In this document: one piece after another, positions 12,993 to 24,238 of the stretch
How positions within the stretch are numbered: the stretch's first letter is position 1
Layout of the letters: the number at the start of each line of letters is the position of its first letter
Source of the DNA: Xiphydria camelus
Lineage: Eukaryota > Arthropoda > Insecta > Hymenoptera > Xiphydriidae
DNA: 64,000 nt
Direction of reading: 5' to 3'
Assembly (NCBI GenBank): GCA_963678675.1
Contig: OY783195.1
Coordinates: 29,834,006 to 29,898,005 of the forward strand
Program-made: the position numbers and the translations under genes
The notes under the pieces: generated by a model
The model's database searches: none
What the model was told of the DNA's origin: nothing
What the model saw: only the letters and a program-made list of their open reading frames with translations

Positions 12993-13199
12993 AAAGTTCT
13001 GTATATTTTGTACATGATCCATATGTATAGATTTGGTCATATATGGATTATACATATTAACCGTATACGAACTGTATATGAATTACATAAATATTCAAAA
13101 ATCCAAATATTGTCCTTATATGGTTAATATAGAAAAGATATATAATTCATATATGATCAAATCCACATATGGACCATATACAAAATATGTAGAACTTTT
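12993..13199. mobile_element. Foldback element with about 50-bp arms
   Basis: The left arm (about 12,993-13,046, starting AAAAGTTCTGTATATTTTG) is answered by the right arm (about 13,148-13,199, ending CAAAATATGTAGAACTTTT). Within the arms GATTTGGTCATATATGG pairs with CATATATGATCAAATCC. Very AT-rich, no coding capacity. Confidence 0.7.
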
Positions 13200-13210
13200 C
13201 CATCTGAGTA

Positions 13211-13474
13211 CACGGAGAACAAATTCCATTAGAGATTACGATGTCAGCATCGCATGGCAATATAAAACGTTCTGCATAACTTCTCTCAATAACTGCTATG
13301 AACGTATTTTTTTCCTAGATGCTAGCATCGTAAAATTGCATGATAGCATCTAAAACAAAAATACAGTCCGCAGCAGTTATTCAGAGAAGTTATGTAGAAT
13401 GTCTCATACTGTCGATATGGTCCGGTCATAAGATACTGGCATCGTAATTTCAAATGGAATATTTTCTCCGTGTA
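13211..13474. mobile_element. Foldback MITE, almost entirely inverted repeat
   Basis: The ends CACGGAGAACAAATTCCATT and AAATGGAATATTTTCTCCGTG are inverted. Pairing continues inward: ATAACTTCTCTCAATAACTG at the left matches the reverse complement of CAGTTATTCAGAGAAGTTAT at the right, and GATGCTAGCATC-type palindromes sit at the centre. It lies only about 12 bp from the preceding foldback. Confidence 0.75.
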
Positions 13475-13933
13475 GTAGTACCTAATGTTGCAATCTCGGA
13501 TAGTCCCGCGTTCGATATATCCGGTCGGCGCGCAAATGAGCGAGTGAGACGTGAAGCGCGGACATCGATAAATGCGCACGTCCACGGTCACGTCCTTCGA
13601 TAACGAGGTATACCTCTCAGATCTTAACGCGTCCCCCGCGCGACGGTTTATCTAAATGAATTCGAATTCCACGCCTTTGGAGAACATTGGAGAACGCCAG
13701 GCGGACCGAGAAGACGCGGGACCGCGAGCGGACCGAAACTAGTCCCCGGACAAATGGCGACCACTTTGGCTTATCGTCGCGACAATTTATTCCTTTAATT
13801 TGTACGCCCGCTTAATTAATACGATCACGATTGCCAGGTCGAGGCTCTCACGTTTTCGGGCATCGCACCGAGCGGCTCTGTAACGCGCGGCTCGTATCGA
13901 AATCGGCGACGCGCGTTTCACTCCGTGTATCTA

Positions 13934-14188
13934 CATAGAGAAAAAGAATTAGTTGGATCAACTGAAAATTACTTAGGGGGTCGCGAGTAATGATTTATTT
14001 ATGTGTATGAAATTGTTTAATATATTAATTAGATATCTTTCTTACAATGGTATAGAATAGTATTGTATGTGATTGCAAGGAAGAAATATTTAATTAATAT
14101 GAAAAAAGATTAAATCGATGTAAGTAAATAATTATTTGCGACCCTGTGAGTAATTTTGAGTAGATCCAATTAATTCTTCTTCTTTGTG
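13934..14188. mobile_element. MITE-like element, family 2
   Basis: Left end ATAGAGAAAAAGAATTAGTT and GGATC, right end GATCCAATTAATTC and TTCTTTGTG, inverted to each other. Subterminal blocks GTCGCGAGTAATGATTTATT and TAATTATTTGCGACCC are also inverted. The centre has TTACAATGGTATAG...GATTGCAAGGAAGAAATATT. Related copies lie at 49,121, 51,988 and 60,999. Confidence 0.75.
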
Positions 14189-14671
14189 TACGTCTACGCC
14201 ACACCTAAACGCGCGCGAGAAAACTCGCGATAAACACAAATTCCAGCCGTGCATAATCGCACCCCTCCTAATGAAATCATAAGGCCTCACCGACCTCGAT
14301 TCGAGGCACGATCCGCCGATTACGGTAAAGACACCCCATCGATCTTGTCGGGTAAGATGGAACGTTTTGAATTCGTGGCGATCTATGCCTATATATATAA
14401 TATATATATAGTTCCATCGACCTTCTTTTTTATGCATCGATCCTACCACGGATCCTCTTTCTACTTTCCCACGTTTCGGACTTTGGTACACGCGTATCTA
14501 GATGGGCGAGCATGCGGGGAATGAATTGACGGGAGAAAAGGAGAAAGCTTCGGGGTGGGAATTCGATCTATGGAGAATTAATTAGAAAGAATATCACGCG
14601 TATCTCTCGATTGATTCGAGAGCAAAATCAGCGAATAAGTACGAAACATTATTCGAAGATGTCTACACCGA
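14189..14671. other. Gene-free spacer
   Basis: Nothing recognised apart from an alternating AT run at about 14,390-14,410. Confidence 0.4.
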
Positions 14672-14905
14672 TAAAACAATTTATTTGGAGTTAATAAATG
14701 TTTGTTTGAATTAGGGGAAATAACTATTTTATTGAATTCATATTTGATATTGAATTGATATTTATTTGGCACAATTAGATCCTTTGAGGCAACCGTTTGA
14801 ATGAAATAAAACATTTTATCAGTCAACATATATTTTCTTGACCTAATGAAACATTTATTCCTCCGTATTTAAAATTGCCTTTATTAACTGTTAATAAATC
14901 ATTCC
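14672..14905. mobile_element. MITE-like element, family 6
   Basis: Left end ACAATTTATTTGGAGTTAAT and AAATG, right end TTTATTAACTGTTAATAAAT, roughly inverted. It shares GGCACAATTAGATCCTTTGA and CCGTTTGAATGAAAT with 57,300-57,553 in the same order. Confidence 0.65.
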
Positions 14906-16085
14906 CTCGGCGTAAACGTATCGGAAACGTGTTTGCTCCGAAGCACGCGTGAAGGATAAATTCACAGTATTCTCCGCGTTGCAACAAAAATCTCTAGACG
15001 CGCTCGGACCGTTTTTCCCCGCGACTTTCGTACATCCCCGACCGTAATACCGAGGCAGCAGCGCGCCTGGAGCACAATACACGTCGCGCGCCGAAACGAA
15101 ACGCAGAAACACAAGCCCCGCCATAGAGTCCAGGCGACCCTTGAAACTCTCTCGGCACGAGACGCATAAATCGTGCGTTCATCCCGTTCATCCCGCATCA
15201 GCCGAGAGCGTCACGATCCGCGCTGAGCGAAGCTAAAAACTCGAGCGAGTCGAAAATACGAGAGCCATTCATGCCGAACGTGACCGGCGCTCCGTTGACA
15301 CTATTACCGGACTCGCGTCCTCGACGGACCGTTTCGAGAACGGGACAATAAATCGGTATTAAATCGGAATTACAGATCGTATCGGACGTTAATAACCGAG
15401 CGTGTCTCCGCAACGGGGCCGCGGCTTAAAACGCCTCACGGCCGGGATATTCCGCGCCGTTTAGGCCTCTCACCTCCCTCTCTACTCTGCGTGTAACTCG
15501 CCCGGTCATCGGGTGCGTATATACGCGCCGCCTACATTTACGTCCGCGCTTATCGCCGATACGAGCCGCGCGTACTTAGGCCCCGCTTCCTGGCCGCCCT
15601 TTATCGTCCGAATCGTTTCGACGATCATCGCGGGTCAGCCGTGCTACGACATATGTGTACATACATAAAGTGCGTACACACGCGCGCGCATTGTGCGCCG
15701 CATCCCCGCGCGCTAAGTTCGCGCGGCACCCCGAGTTACTGTACGGCATGGCTCGTACATGCTAATTTCGAGCCTTTTCAGGAGCGATCGTTTAGAAGGG
15801 TCGGTTCAAAACGTTCGAACAAATCTTCGCGTGTCAGCGGCTCGTCACTATCGGGCGGGATTAAAATCCGGTTTCGATTCAGAGCGCGCGCGCGCGCAAG
15901 CACGCTTCATATGGGGTGTCGTCGCGCGCAGCGGTGATAATGAAAACGGAGCCGATCGTGAGAGGAGCGCGCGCGTGTAAGCGGAGCCGAGTTCTGCGGA
16001 ATGGGTGCGTACGTTTGGTACGTTGTGCGAAGGAAATGATTTATTCGTACGCGGATCCGCGGTAAAATTTATTTCTGGCGTATAT
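14906..16085. other. CpG-rich gene-free segment
   Basis: Dense CpG throughout, with runs such as GCGCGCGCGCGC near 15,885-15,897. Open frames occur on both strands without domains. A promoter or distal exon is possible but not supported by any specific signal. Confidence 0.35.
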
Positions 16086-16087
16086 CA

Positions 16088-16280
16088 TATGAGGGGCTAA
16101 ACTTGCTCGCGAGATAAAACATCTTCAGCCACTATCATCTCATTACCTATGAGCTTTTGGCTCATATGTAAATGATACTTTTTTAAAGATTACATTTTTA
16201 TCTACCTATAACAAGGTCTTATATCAATGTAAGCCAAAAATTCAAAATAATGAGATAATAGTGACTGAATTTTCTTTTCT
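16088..16280. mobile_element. MITE-like element, family 3
   Basis: The left arm contains CACTATCATCTCATTACC and GAGCTTTTGGCT, answered by AGCCAAAAATTC and ATAATGAGATAATAGTGACT at the right. The same paired blocks occur at 19,838, 52,129 and 59,376. The ends carry TAAACTTGCTCGCGAG and GAATTTTCTTTTC. Confidence 0.65.
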
Positions 16281-18865
16281 GATATTTGCGCTAAAGCTTC
16301 GCGCGGAAAAGCTTCCGGGCGGACGTATATTTGTTCCTAGCCATTCTCGCTCGCGCGTCCGTCAAGCAACTTTGCGCTCCCGATGCTATCCGTAAATTGC
16401 TTGTGTGCCCATTGTCCCTAAGATTGCCATTTACCGGTTTAGTGCTCCATTGTACGTACGGTGCAGAAGTACAATACACCGGTGCACGCGGTACTATCAC
16501 CGGGGAGCAGCGCACGCGAACGATTCACGGAAACTCGTGCGTCAGTGTCAATATTTCCCAAGTTCGAGTGACGCGTGTGGAGAGTCGTGAAACCGAAACG
16601 GCCGATGCGTCATTTACGCGACATCGCGTCTAATATCGCGCGCGTTCCATCGCCGCGAGATTGGCAAAGTTACGACGGGAAAAGAAAAGGGGTGCGAGTT
16701 TAAATTAATATCGCTGAAGGGAGCGGCTGGTTCCGCGCGGTCGAGTGGCAACGTTTGTAACGTCATACAGCCGCGTACGACTGAATTGCAAGCAACGGTG
16801 ACACCGCCGCAAACGCCGTAACGCATTGATTATAACGTACGAGGCGAGACCGTATATATATAGGTATGTATACGCGTTGCAATATGCAGGACTCTGGCTG
16901 CATTCATCGTCGGTCACGCCTCGTTGTTACGTCCCGTATCTCTGCATCGAATTGACAGATGCAATTCAGTCGCGCGATAAAAATATTATTAAACCCGCAA
17001 TCCTTCGCTCTCGGCCGGATATACGGGCGTTTTTTGGGAAGTTAATGGGGGAATATTTTAATTCGAGCAACTGCGAATGAATGTCGCGGGTACGAATTTT
17101 TCGGAAAATGGTTCGACCGAAAAGCTGGATGCAGAAGCGCGAAATGCGGTGCAACACGAAAATCCGAATAGCGCATACCGCAGCTACACGCGCGACGTGA
17201 ATCCTGAAGTTTGAGGGTATTGTGAACCGCGTTTTGCGTGTGAGATGATGACGATGATGGGATGGGAAGTATAACTTAAGCTTAGGGATACCCGCGAATG
17301 AGCCGTGCGAGGTTTTCGTGGACGAGGCGAGATGTTTCGACACTTTATCCGAAATATCTACCGTGCCTTTTTTTGCGTAATTGTGGTCATAGGACGATAT
17401 GGTACGTAGCGCTTTGTAGACTGTAGGATGTACGCTATTGGTTAGAGACGCAAGGACGCCGAACGATTGGGCTCTGTCTATCGCCGACAGACGTCAATCG
17501 TCGCGACAAAAGTTCCCTAGGCAAGACACACGTACACGCCCCGTTACACACTCAGGATCGATCTTCACACGCTGCAAACGAACAACGGCGGAATTTCCAA
17601 CCAACCACGACGTTCCAGCCACACACACACGCTCACACAGACAGCCATCGCCGCATCAGTATCTCGCATCGTTCATCCTGCATTCTGCAGTACTCACTGG
17701 AGGGGGAGTACTGTAGTGGCCCAGCTCCATCACCACCAGATGGCGCTGTCTCTCCGTCCTTCTCGCTATTCGAAGGCGGATACAGTTTCTATATATACGG
17801 CGTCCAGCACAGAGCGTCTAAGGCAGGAGTTGGCATAGCCTTACTGACAGGCCGACTCCAGGACGAGACGCTCCGGCTGGGGCTAGCTTCCGTCATTAAT
17901 CATAATAATTCTTATTTTTGGACTCTCGAATAGTATTCGGAGATTGATTGTAAAATTATTAGACAGGATTCTTTCAAAGATTCTAAAAATGTCGACGAGA
18001 ACTCGAAGTATGGAAACATGCGCAACGATACCGAAAGTTATCGTTAGAGCTTTAACGAGTTAGGCCTAACTCAGACGGTGCGAATTTCCTGCGACCGTTT
18101 TGTCGCACTGCTGTCGAGAGTAGCGGAGACGCGGCAAATCGGCATGGAGTCGCAGTAAAGCACTCAGACGGTGCGACTCGTCGATGTGACAGTCGTCTCC
18201 GTTTATAAGATATGACTGACCACGGCGTGCCTTGGTAGTTTGAAATTCGTACTCTCTTAGCCTAGGCGAAAAGGGAGGTTTTGTTATCTCAAAACCGCGG
18301 AAATATCGGGAGAAAGTTCCCGGGTCCCGACGAAAAATCTCCCGCGTTCCCACGCAGTGGTCAAGGTCCACGAGGGAAAAAACGGATAGAAAAGAGGTGA
18401 TATATGACGGGAGTGCAGTTACTGCGAGACGCGGCTCGCAACGACCCGTCCAGTAATCGACCCTCGAGTGAAAGTGCGCCGCCTAGCCGGAGAGATGCAA
18501 GACCGCGAACGCATCTGCAGCACACGTTTGCCGAAAACAAACCGTAACGTAAAAAAGTTTCGACGATTGTGCGGAAGCGAGTTGCGTCGATGTTTTATAT
18601 TCCACGTTTCTATGAATAACCTGGACGCCTGTGGTTTCCATCAATTTCCTTAAATTACAAGGCTTCCGTTATGCGTGAAGCGGCACTGTGATGTATGGAA
18701 CAGGAGAGCTCATCGATAAAAGTATTTTTTCTTACACTTACCAGCACAAGCTAGGAAAGTGGCGCAAAATTACGGCAAATTACGTGGATCACGATAAGCG
18801 AAGACTTTGATTTACTTTGACAAAATGAAAATCAATTTACTACAATATTTCATATAGGTATACAC
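16281..18865. other. Gene-free spacer
   Basis: No recognised gene. CpG-rich parts at 16,290-16,640 and a short CA run at about 17,620-17,640. The phrase ACTCAGACGGTGCGA occurs twice, at about 18,070 and 18,164. None of the small open frames has a family resemblance. Confidence 0.4.
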
Positions 18866-19022
18866 CGAAAGAAAAATGTAGTAGATTTAACTAAATCGGC
18901 GGTTACGGGTGGGGAATGCAGATCTAGTTATTTGGTTCAACTGGCCAGTGTTTTGATTAGAATAACTAAACACATCAAACTAAATGCGTTTTGTCTCTCA
19001 ACCCTAATTATTTTTCTCAGTG
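18866..19022. mobile_element. Family 1-type MITE, internally deleted
   Basis: Begins ACCGAAAGAAAAATGTAG and ends CCTAATTATTTTTCTCAGTG. The right half carries TTTGATTAGAATAACTAAAC as in family 1, whereas the left half resembles the short element at 50,085-50,231. A further decayed element with CACGGAG and TTTTTTCTCCCAGTG ends lies at about 19,101-19,176. Confidence 0.55.
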
Positions 19023-19837
19023 TTGAATTAATAATTGAGTCGAGTGGACTACAGCCTATTTCCTTCAAATAGCCGTTGATCGTTATAACCAAATTTATTA
19101 CACGGAGCAACTAATTCTGCATTTCCCACATGTTAGCGCAGATTTAATTGAATATAACATTTTTTTCTCCCAGTGTAGAAGAAATAACTCGATGCTCTCT
19201 GACGTAAATTTTATCGGCACGATTCTAATTCAGTTTGTTCGCGTTTCGTAAGTCAGATTTCGAAGCAGAAATAGCTTTATATAAATTTGGGTAAATCCGC
19301 GCTCCCTGCCACGAATGGGATAGCCTCGGTCCACTCCCAGAGATTGAGATTAGGGTCCGCGTAATCTTCGCGACTGCCATATCCGCACTCTAATTACGAG
19401 ATGCCCCAAATTGTAGGCTCGCTCTATTGTCCGAGAGCTTGCGGCTTGTGTCGGGCACTGTACAACTGGCTCGTAGTGACCACGTTGGGAAACCGCCCAT
19501 CGCAAGTTGGTATCATAGTTTCGGAAGCTCGGCTCACCCGGGGAGGCATCCCTTTAACCCTCGGCGACGGAGTTAAAGCGACGAGATTTCTCCGGGTCGT
19601 AACTTGTCACCTCTCTCGTAAAATGTCTCATATTAATCGTATACCAAGGGTTGCATTCGTATGTAGTTCCATTTCGAAGCATGAAACTTTATCACAGGAT
19701 GATATAGGAGGGTTTAGAACGGTATTTCAGAATCGTTAGTTCGATATCCATTTATCAAAGCAATCTCAGGGGTGTAATTATTTTACTTTTACGTTGCAGG
19801 GATTTATCATAGGACCGCGATGCGGTAGACTATTCGG

Positions 19838-19990
19838 TTTAATTTCGATCACTATTATCTCGTAAACTGTGAACCTTTAAGCTAAATTGGTATAACACTT
19901 TTTTGAAGATCACATTTCGATCTGCGTAAAAGGATTACACCAACATAGGTGAAAAGTTCATAAGTAACCAGATAATCACGATCGAAGCTA
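19838..19990. mobile_element. MITE-like element, family 3 (decayed)
   Basis: TTCGATCACTATTATCTCGT at the left pairs with ACCAGATAATCACGATCGAA at the right. Between them are the family blocks AACACTTTTTTGAAGATCAC and AAAAGTTCATAAGTAA. The termini are eroded. Confidence 0.55.
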
Positions 19991-20519
19991 ATCGGAATAA
20001 TACCACTCCACCTTATAAATAGTCTCGTATCAGTGTTGCCATCTGTTGGGCGGACTAAAATTGACAATTTCCACTATCGATAAGTATACCTAGGTAGAAG
20101 CTTGATACAAAAGTGATTACTCAAGGAATAAAAAATAAGTCATGTTTTCAATTAAAACAATTTTAATACAAGCGCAGCATCTTATTCTATAATAAAAGAA
20201 GTCATATCATTTAAAAACTGTGCTCCCCAGTGTTATCTACGACTGATTACACGTTTCATTTATGATAGACTGATGTACCGACTGTTGAATTCTATTCTCC
20301 ATTATTTCCGTAATGCTCGAAGAACTTTAAATATTCAAATATCTCTTATAAATTGTGCTTCTCAAAATGTTTGCCAACTGCAACCTCGTCTGTAACCTGA
20401 CTAGCGAGTTTTGAAGGTGGATCACTTGGGATAAGCAGAAGCGTAGCGTATCTATAACAAATTAAACAATTTTATCAATCAAAATTTCCCATTATTAAAT
20501 TCCAACGATCTTGATTTTT
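19991..20519. other. Spacer; probable 3' UTR of CA-D
   Basis: AT-rich sequence immediately downstream (minus strand) of the CA-D stop codon. No other gene is seen. It probably contains the CA-D 3' untranslated region, but the poly(A) site was not fixed. Confidence 0.4.
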
Positions 20520-21891
20520 TCAAATATCGATCTCCCTTATTATTATGGCTATATTCCCCGTGTTTTTTTCCAAAGTATGTAAATGCCTGCAACCCGGTGA
20601 GCTGACATGTAAGGCGAGTAGTCGGTCATGAGGGTCACGTAGGCTACATAAGCTAACCGCAACGCACCTGTTACCCGAAGGGCACACGTGATAGACATTT
20701 CTATTCTGTATATCCTGCAGAGTGCGACAATTCTGCACGAGCGGCTCGTCATTGACGTCATTTAAAGTGCGGAACTCCGCTATCTGAAGAAAATATTTAA
20801 ATTTATAATAAATCGCTCGACGCACCTCATGGAAAGTATGCGTAAAGAAGCCTTGATAAAATGAAACTTAACTATTATCGATTAAAATTTAAATACTCTT
20901 ACTTGTTCGGAGGATATTCCTATCGGTTCCCTGGTAACAATCCAAAGTATGCAACTGATGTTACTTTCCGATGTCATAGATCCCCAGTACGCAAAGTAAT
21001 CTTGGGTAAATGGCCTCAAAATAGTCGTCATTGGCAGCAGCGTCTGACGAGTCGAAGTGTGAGGATGCTTTATGAATGGAAACGTCTCGGTAATAAAATC
21101 CAGGGATGCATTAGGCAGTGACTGTAACTGCATAAGATCTAGTTATGTATTTCCTCGATAGAGAAAAATTATATGTATTTCTTGGGATTACTTTGAACAG
21201 ATAAACCAAAATAGCGATGCCGTCGTTATGTCTCATAGCTACTTCTTGACTGAGATAATCGCTTTTGAAGTGAACTACGTGCATTTCCATTGGCATGCTG
21301 GAAAGGAAGTGTAATAAGAGAATAATTAATTTTCTACCGTTCATAAAAATTCGCGTCACCTTCCACCGTCGACGTGATGCTCGCTTCCGGTCATTTCGTT
21401 GATCCCCCAGTGAAAATGGATTTGGGAGAAAACGTAATTTCCTAAGAAAGGACCATCGGTGATATATGGACGTTCTCGTTGCCATTTCGCGCTCAGGATC
21501 ACTTATAAATCAAACGTACAAAAGCTGAAGTATTTAATATCCGTTTCATTTTCTCTTTATTTTTCCAATGACCAATTATACTTTAGCATTTCACTGTTTT
21601 ATACTACGTGTTACCGGTGTGTCCTGTATTGGTTAGTTTCAATTTTTTAGGTGGTACGTCGTAATTTGACCACAGCAAAGGATTCAATGTTATCTCTGTC
21701 ATTTTGCTAACATTCAAATTAATGGGCGATTCTAATCGTCCTTCACGCTCGGCTAATCCTTGCAGATATTTAGCATTATCCAGATTCGTTGCATAGAGGT
21801 CTGTGAGGAAAAAAAAATTGTCGAAATAGGAAATGGGATAAGTTAACGCGATATCGTGAAAAAAGGCGCGCTTACCTTCTGACGGTTCCAT
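20520..21891 (-). CDS. Alpha-carbonic anhydrase CA-D (zinc ligands intact)
   Basis: Predicted zinc enzyme for reversible CO2 hydration. Six exons on the minus strand, all phases consistent: 21,876-21,891; 21,615-21,800; 21,360-21,501; 21,192-21,297; 20,903-21,127; 20,520-20,783, giving 312 residues. IHFHWG supplies His94 and His96, and MEMHVVHF supplies His119 (CA II numbering). NTGH carries the proton-shuttle His64. There is no signal peptide: the first exon encodes only MEPSE, so it is probably cytosolic unless another first exon exists. Oddities: the usual LTTPP active-site loop reads MTSESN, keeping Thr199 but losing both prolines, and the protein runs about 60 residues past the normal family end after QNRNVYHV. 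The 106-nt exon is identical in length to those of CA-B and CA-C. Its start lies 267 bp from the divergent MYCBPAP gene. Confidence 0.85.
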
Positions 21892-22158
21892 AATGTAATT
21901 TCGACTGAATTATTTCTCAACGTTAACCTTCAAGTCTGACGTTGATACGTAACCACTTTTTACGAATCTTGTATCAGTTTCTCAGTAATAAGGAAGACTG
22001 TGTGATTGGCAGCACTCTGTAATTCGCTTTTGTTACATTCGTCTCTGAAAATGCACATTCACGTGGTCGGTGCAACTTAAGAGGTTAACGCAGAGAGAGA
22101 GAGAGAGCTAAGATCTTGCCCGATATCAGCCAGGAAGACTCAAGTGCCTGCCACTAAA
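21892..22158. promoter_or_regulatory. Divergent intergenic region CA-D / MYCBPAP
   Basis: Only 267 bp separate the two proposed start codons, which point away from each other. A GA run lies at about 22,091-22,107. Both transcription starts must lie here or in unseen 5' exons, so a shared bidirectional promoter is likely. No TATA box was assigned. Confidence 0.5.
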
Positions 22159-24123
22159 ATGGACCATCGACGCACGATCGGTAAATCCGAAGAAGACAAC
22201 AGATTCTTCTACAAGAAATGTCCTTCGTCAATTTGCGACGTATCCGACGGTCCCCTCGTGAAGGACGACCACTTTACCGAGGATCCTCGTTTAATTAACT
22301 GGAAGAAATGGCTGGCCGACCGTCAGAAACATTACCAACGGTACAAGGCCGCTTCGGGTCGTCATCAAACCGACTTAGCGATGAACGCTTCCGAGAAATT
22401 CCGTCCCTTGGTCGAGATGAGAAATCTGATGGACTACGCGACGATTCCCGTTCCGGCGGTTCCCGACAAGTATCGCGGCAATCCCGGATTTTGGGCGACC
22501 CCGGAATACCTGTCCAACCGCGGCAATCCCTGTCTACCCAACATCGGACCCGTTCTGACCAAAAAACAACTGAACCTGCCTCCGGAATTGGCTCGCGTTA
22601 ACTTGCCGACGCTGATAGCCAAGGAGAAGGACTTGATCCCACCGTGCGACGAGGAACCACTTTGGAAGCGAAACGAATACCTCTCGAAGCGTAAGCGAGA
22701 ACTCGCCGAAACGATCTCTCTGTTGGAACCGAAAAATCGCGACGCGTCGGCGCTGATAATCGAAGGCCACAAATGCACGAACGACACGAAGTACGTGCCC
22801 AGGATCCCCGTGATATCGATCACGGATTACGACGCTGAGCAGGAGGCTAATGGATGCGCCGACCGCTCCTCGGAAAGCGTCGTGATCCTGAAGATACAGG
22901 ACCTGGAAATAGTCAGAGACGAGGAGCTCCTGAAACGAGCTACCACAAAAAAAGACGTCCCAGAGACTTTGACGCAGGATTTATCTTTCCAAATCGCCAG
23001 TGGCGACAGAACCAAGCGCACTTTGCGTCTGGAGAACAAAGGAAACGTCACCATCGCTTATCACTGGCGCGAGGAAACCTTTCAATCGCCCGCGATGCCG
23101 TTAATAAGGACCTTCCGTTCCTTCCACTTCGATAAGAACACGCGTTTGATCCTACCCGGACAGATCACCGAATTGACCGTCTGGTTCGTAACCAGGAACT
23201 CCAACATCGCCTCCGAGTCCTGGCGAATCGTGACGGAGCCAACCTTGCACCCCGCGCCGATCGTGATTCGTTTCTGGGGCTGCAGCACGTCGCGGCAAGG
23301 TTCGAAGGACGATCTGGACGGCCAATCGATCGACGAATACTTGGATCGCCGAGTGCGAGACTCCGCGATTCGAGAGATCCTCGACGACATCGTTAACGAC
23401 GTGAGACCAAGGGAGCTACCGCTTCCCCCTTACGAGACGCTCTTCGTCGAAGCGGAGATTTTCAAGGCCAAAAATCCCGTCTACGTCTACCACGGGAAAG
23501 AAGTCAATGAACTGCGCAGGATCTACGAAAGCGTCACCACTCTGGATTCGCCCGAATGGAGCTTGTCGTTGCTCGACCTGCGGGATGTCCTGCTGCGAAT
23601 GAAGGAACCCGAAGCGAGACACGAAACGCTGCTTCGCTTCAGCGAACTGTGCCGAGAATGCCTGAAGCCAAATTTGGTCGCCGCGATTGGCAACACGAAA
23701 TTCGCAACTGTTTACAATATTATGTGTTCCTTCGCGAATCGTTTCGAGGTCGAGAGTGAGTTCTTGAAGGATCATTTCTTCCCGAAGGAGAACTTGTCGA
23801 CGGGTAGTCCGTCGGCGGAGGACGCTGCGGGTTCGGTAAGCGCTTCTCGCGCGTCTCTTCACTCTCTTTCGACCGTCACGCCACGCCGGAAGCGATCGCG
23901 GAAAAAGGGTCCGACTTCTCGACAGCAGCTTGACTCGATTCGGAAAATCTCCTCCGCCAGGGATGTTCCGACGAGACGAGATTCAACGCTCGTCAGCAAA
24001 CGCGACATCGCTCTGTATAGAGAAGTCCTTTTCATACGAATATATGGGTTATTAATGGATACGATAGGTCGAGCTTGTGCGGCGATTGACTCACTTAATA
24101 ATCTGAACGAGTATGACAGGTAG
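22159..24123 (+). CDS. MYCBPAP: MYCBP-associated protein homologue (MYCBPAP-like)
   Basis: One long open frame of 654 residues from the first ATG. The frame stays open upstream to at least 22,144, and a possible acceptor (ATATCAG) near 22,128 means the true start could be in an earlier exon. The N-terminal third has the family's INWKKWLADRQKHYQRY segment and a DKYRGNPGFWATPEYL segment. Around residues 270-380 lies the Ig-like/MSP-type region typical of MYCBPAP: LSFQIASGDRTKRTLRLENK, then FHFDKNTRLILPGQ and SESWRIVTEPTLHP. A basic, serine-rich linker (PRRKRSRKKGPTSRQ) precedes the C-terminus. Vertebrate relatives bind the MYC-binding protein AMY-1 and are linked to testis and cilia; that role is family knowledge, not shown here. 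It is shorter than the roughly 900-residue vertebrate form. It ends 115 bp from the convergent CA-C stop. Confidence 0.85.
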   Translation: MDHRRTIGKSEEDNRFFYKKCPSSICDVSDGPLVKDDHFTEDPRLINWKKWLADRQKHYQRYKAASGRHQTDLAMNASEKFRPLVEMRNLMDYATIPVPAVPDKYRGNPGFWATPEYLSNRGNPCLPNIGPVLTKKQLNLPPELARVNLPTLIAKEKDLIPPCDEEPLWKRNEYLSKRKRELAETISLLEPKNRDASALIIEGHKCTNDTKYVPRIPVISITDYDAEQEANGCADRSSESVVILKIQDLEIVRDEELLKRATTKKDVPETLTQDLSFQIASGDRTKRTLRLENKGNVTIAYHWREETFQSPAMPLIRTFRSFHFDKNTRLILPGQITELTVWFVTRNSNIASESWRIVTEPTLHPAPIVIRFWGCSTSRQGSKDDLDGQSIDEYLDRRVRDSAIREILDDIVNDVRPRELPLPPYETLFVEAEIFKAKNPVYVYHGKEVNELRRIYESVTTLDSPEWSLSLLDLRDVLLRMKEPEARHETLLRFSELCRECLKPNLVAAIGNTKFATVYNIMCSFANRFEVESEFLKDHFFPKENLSTGSPSAEDAAGSVSASRASLHSLSTVTPRRKRSRKKGPTSRQQLDSIRKISSARDVPTRRDSTLVSKRDIALYREVLFIRIYGLLMDTIGRACAAIDSLNNLNEYDR

Positions 24124-24238
24124 TTCTAGGTTTTATCGAAGAGTATGCAGTCGATGTATGACTAGGTTTAAAAATACCTATATACCGAGCGCAGCATCGA
24201 TTGATAATCGGCAATCGAACGTACAATCTGTTTAAATA

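Noticed and set aside
19401..19739. 112-codon plus-strand open frame
   Set aside because: No family resemblance, no flanking splice pattern and no support from neighbours.
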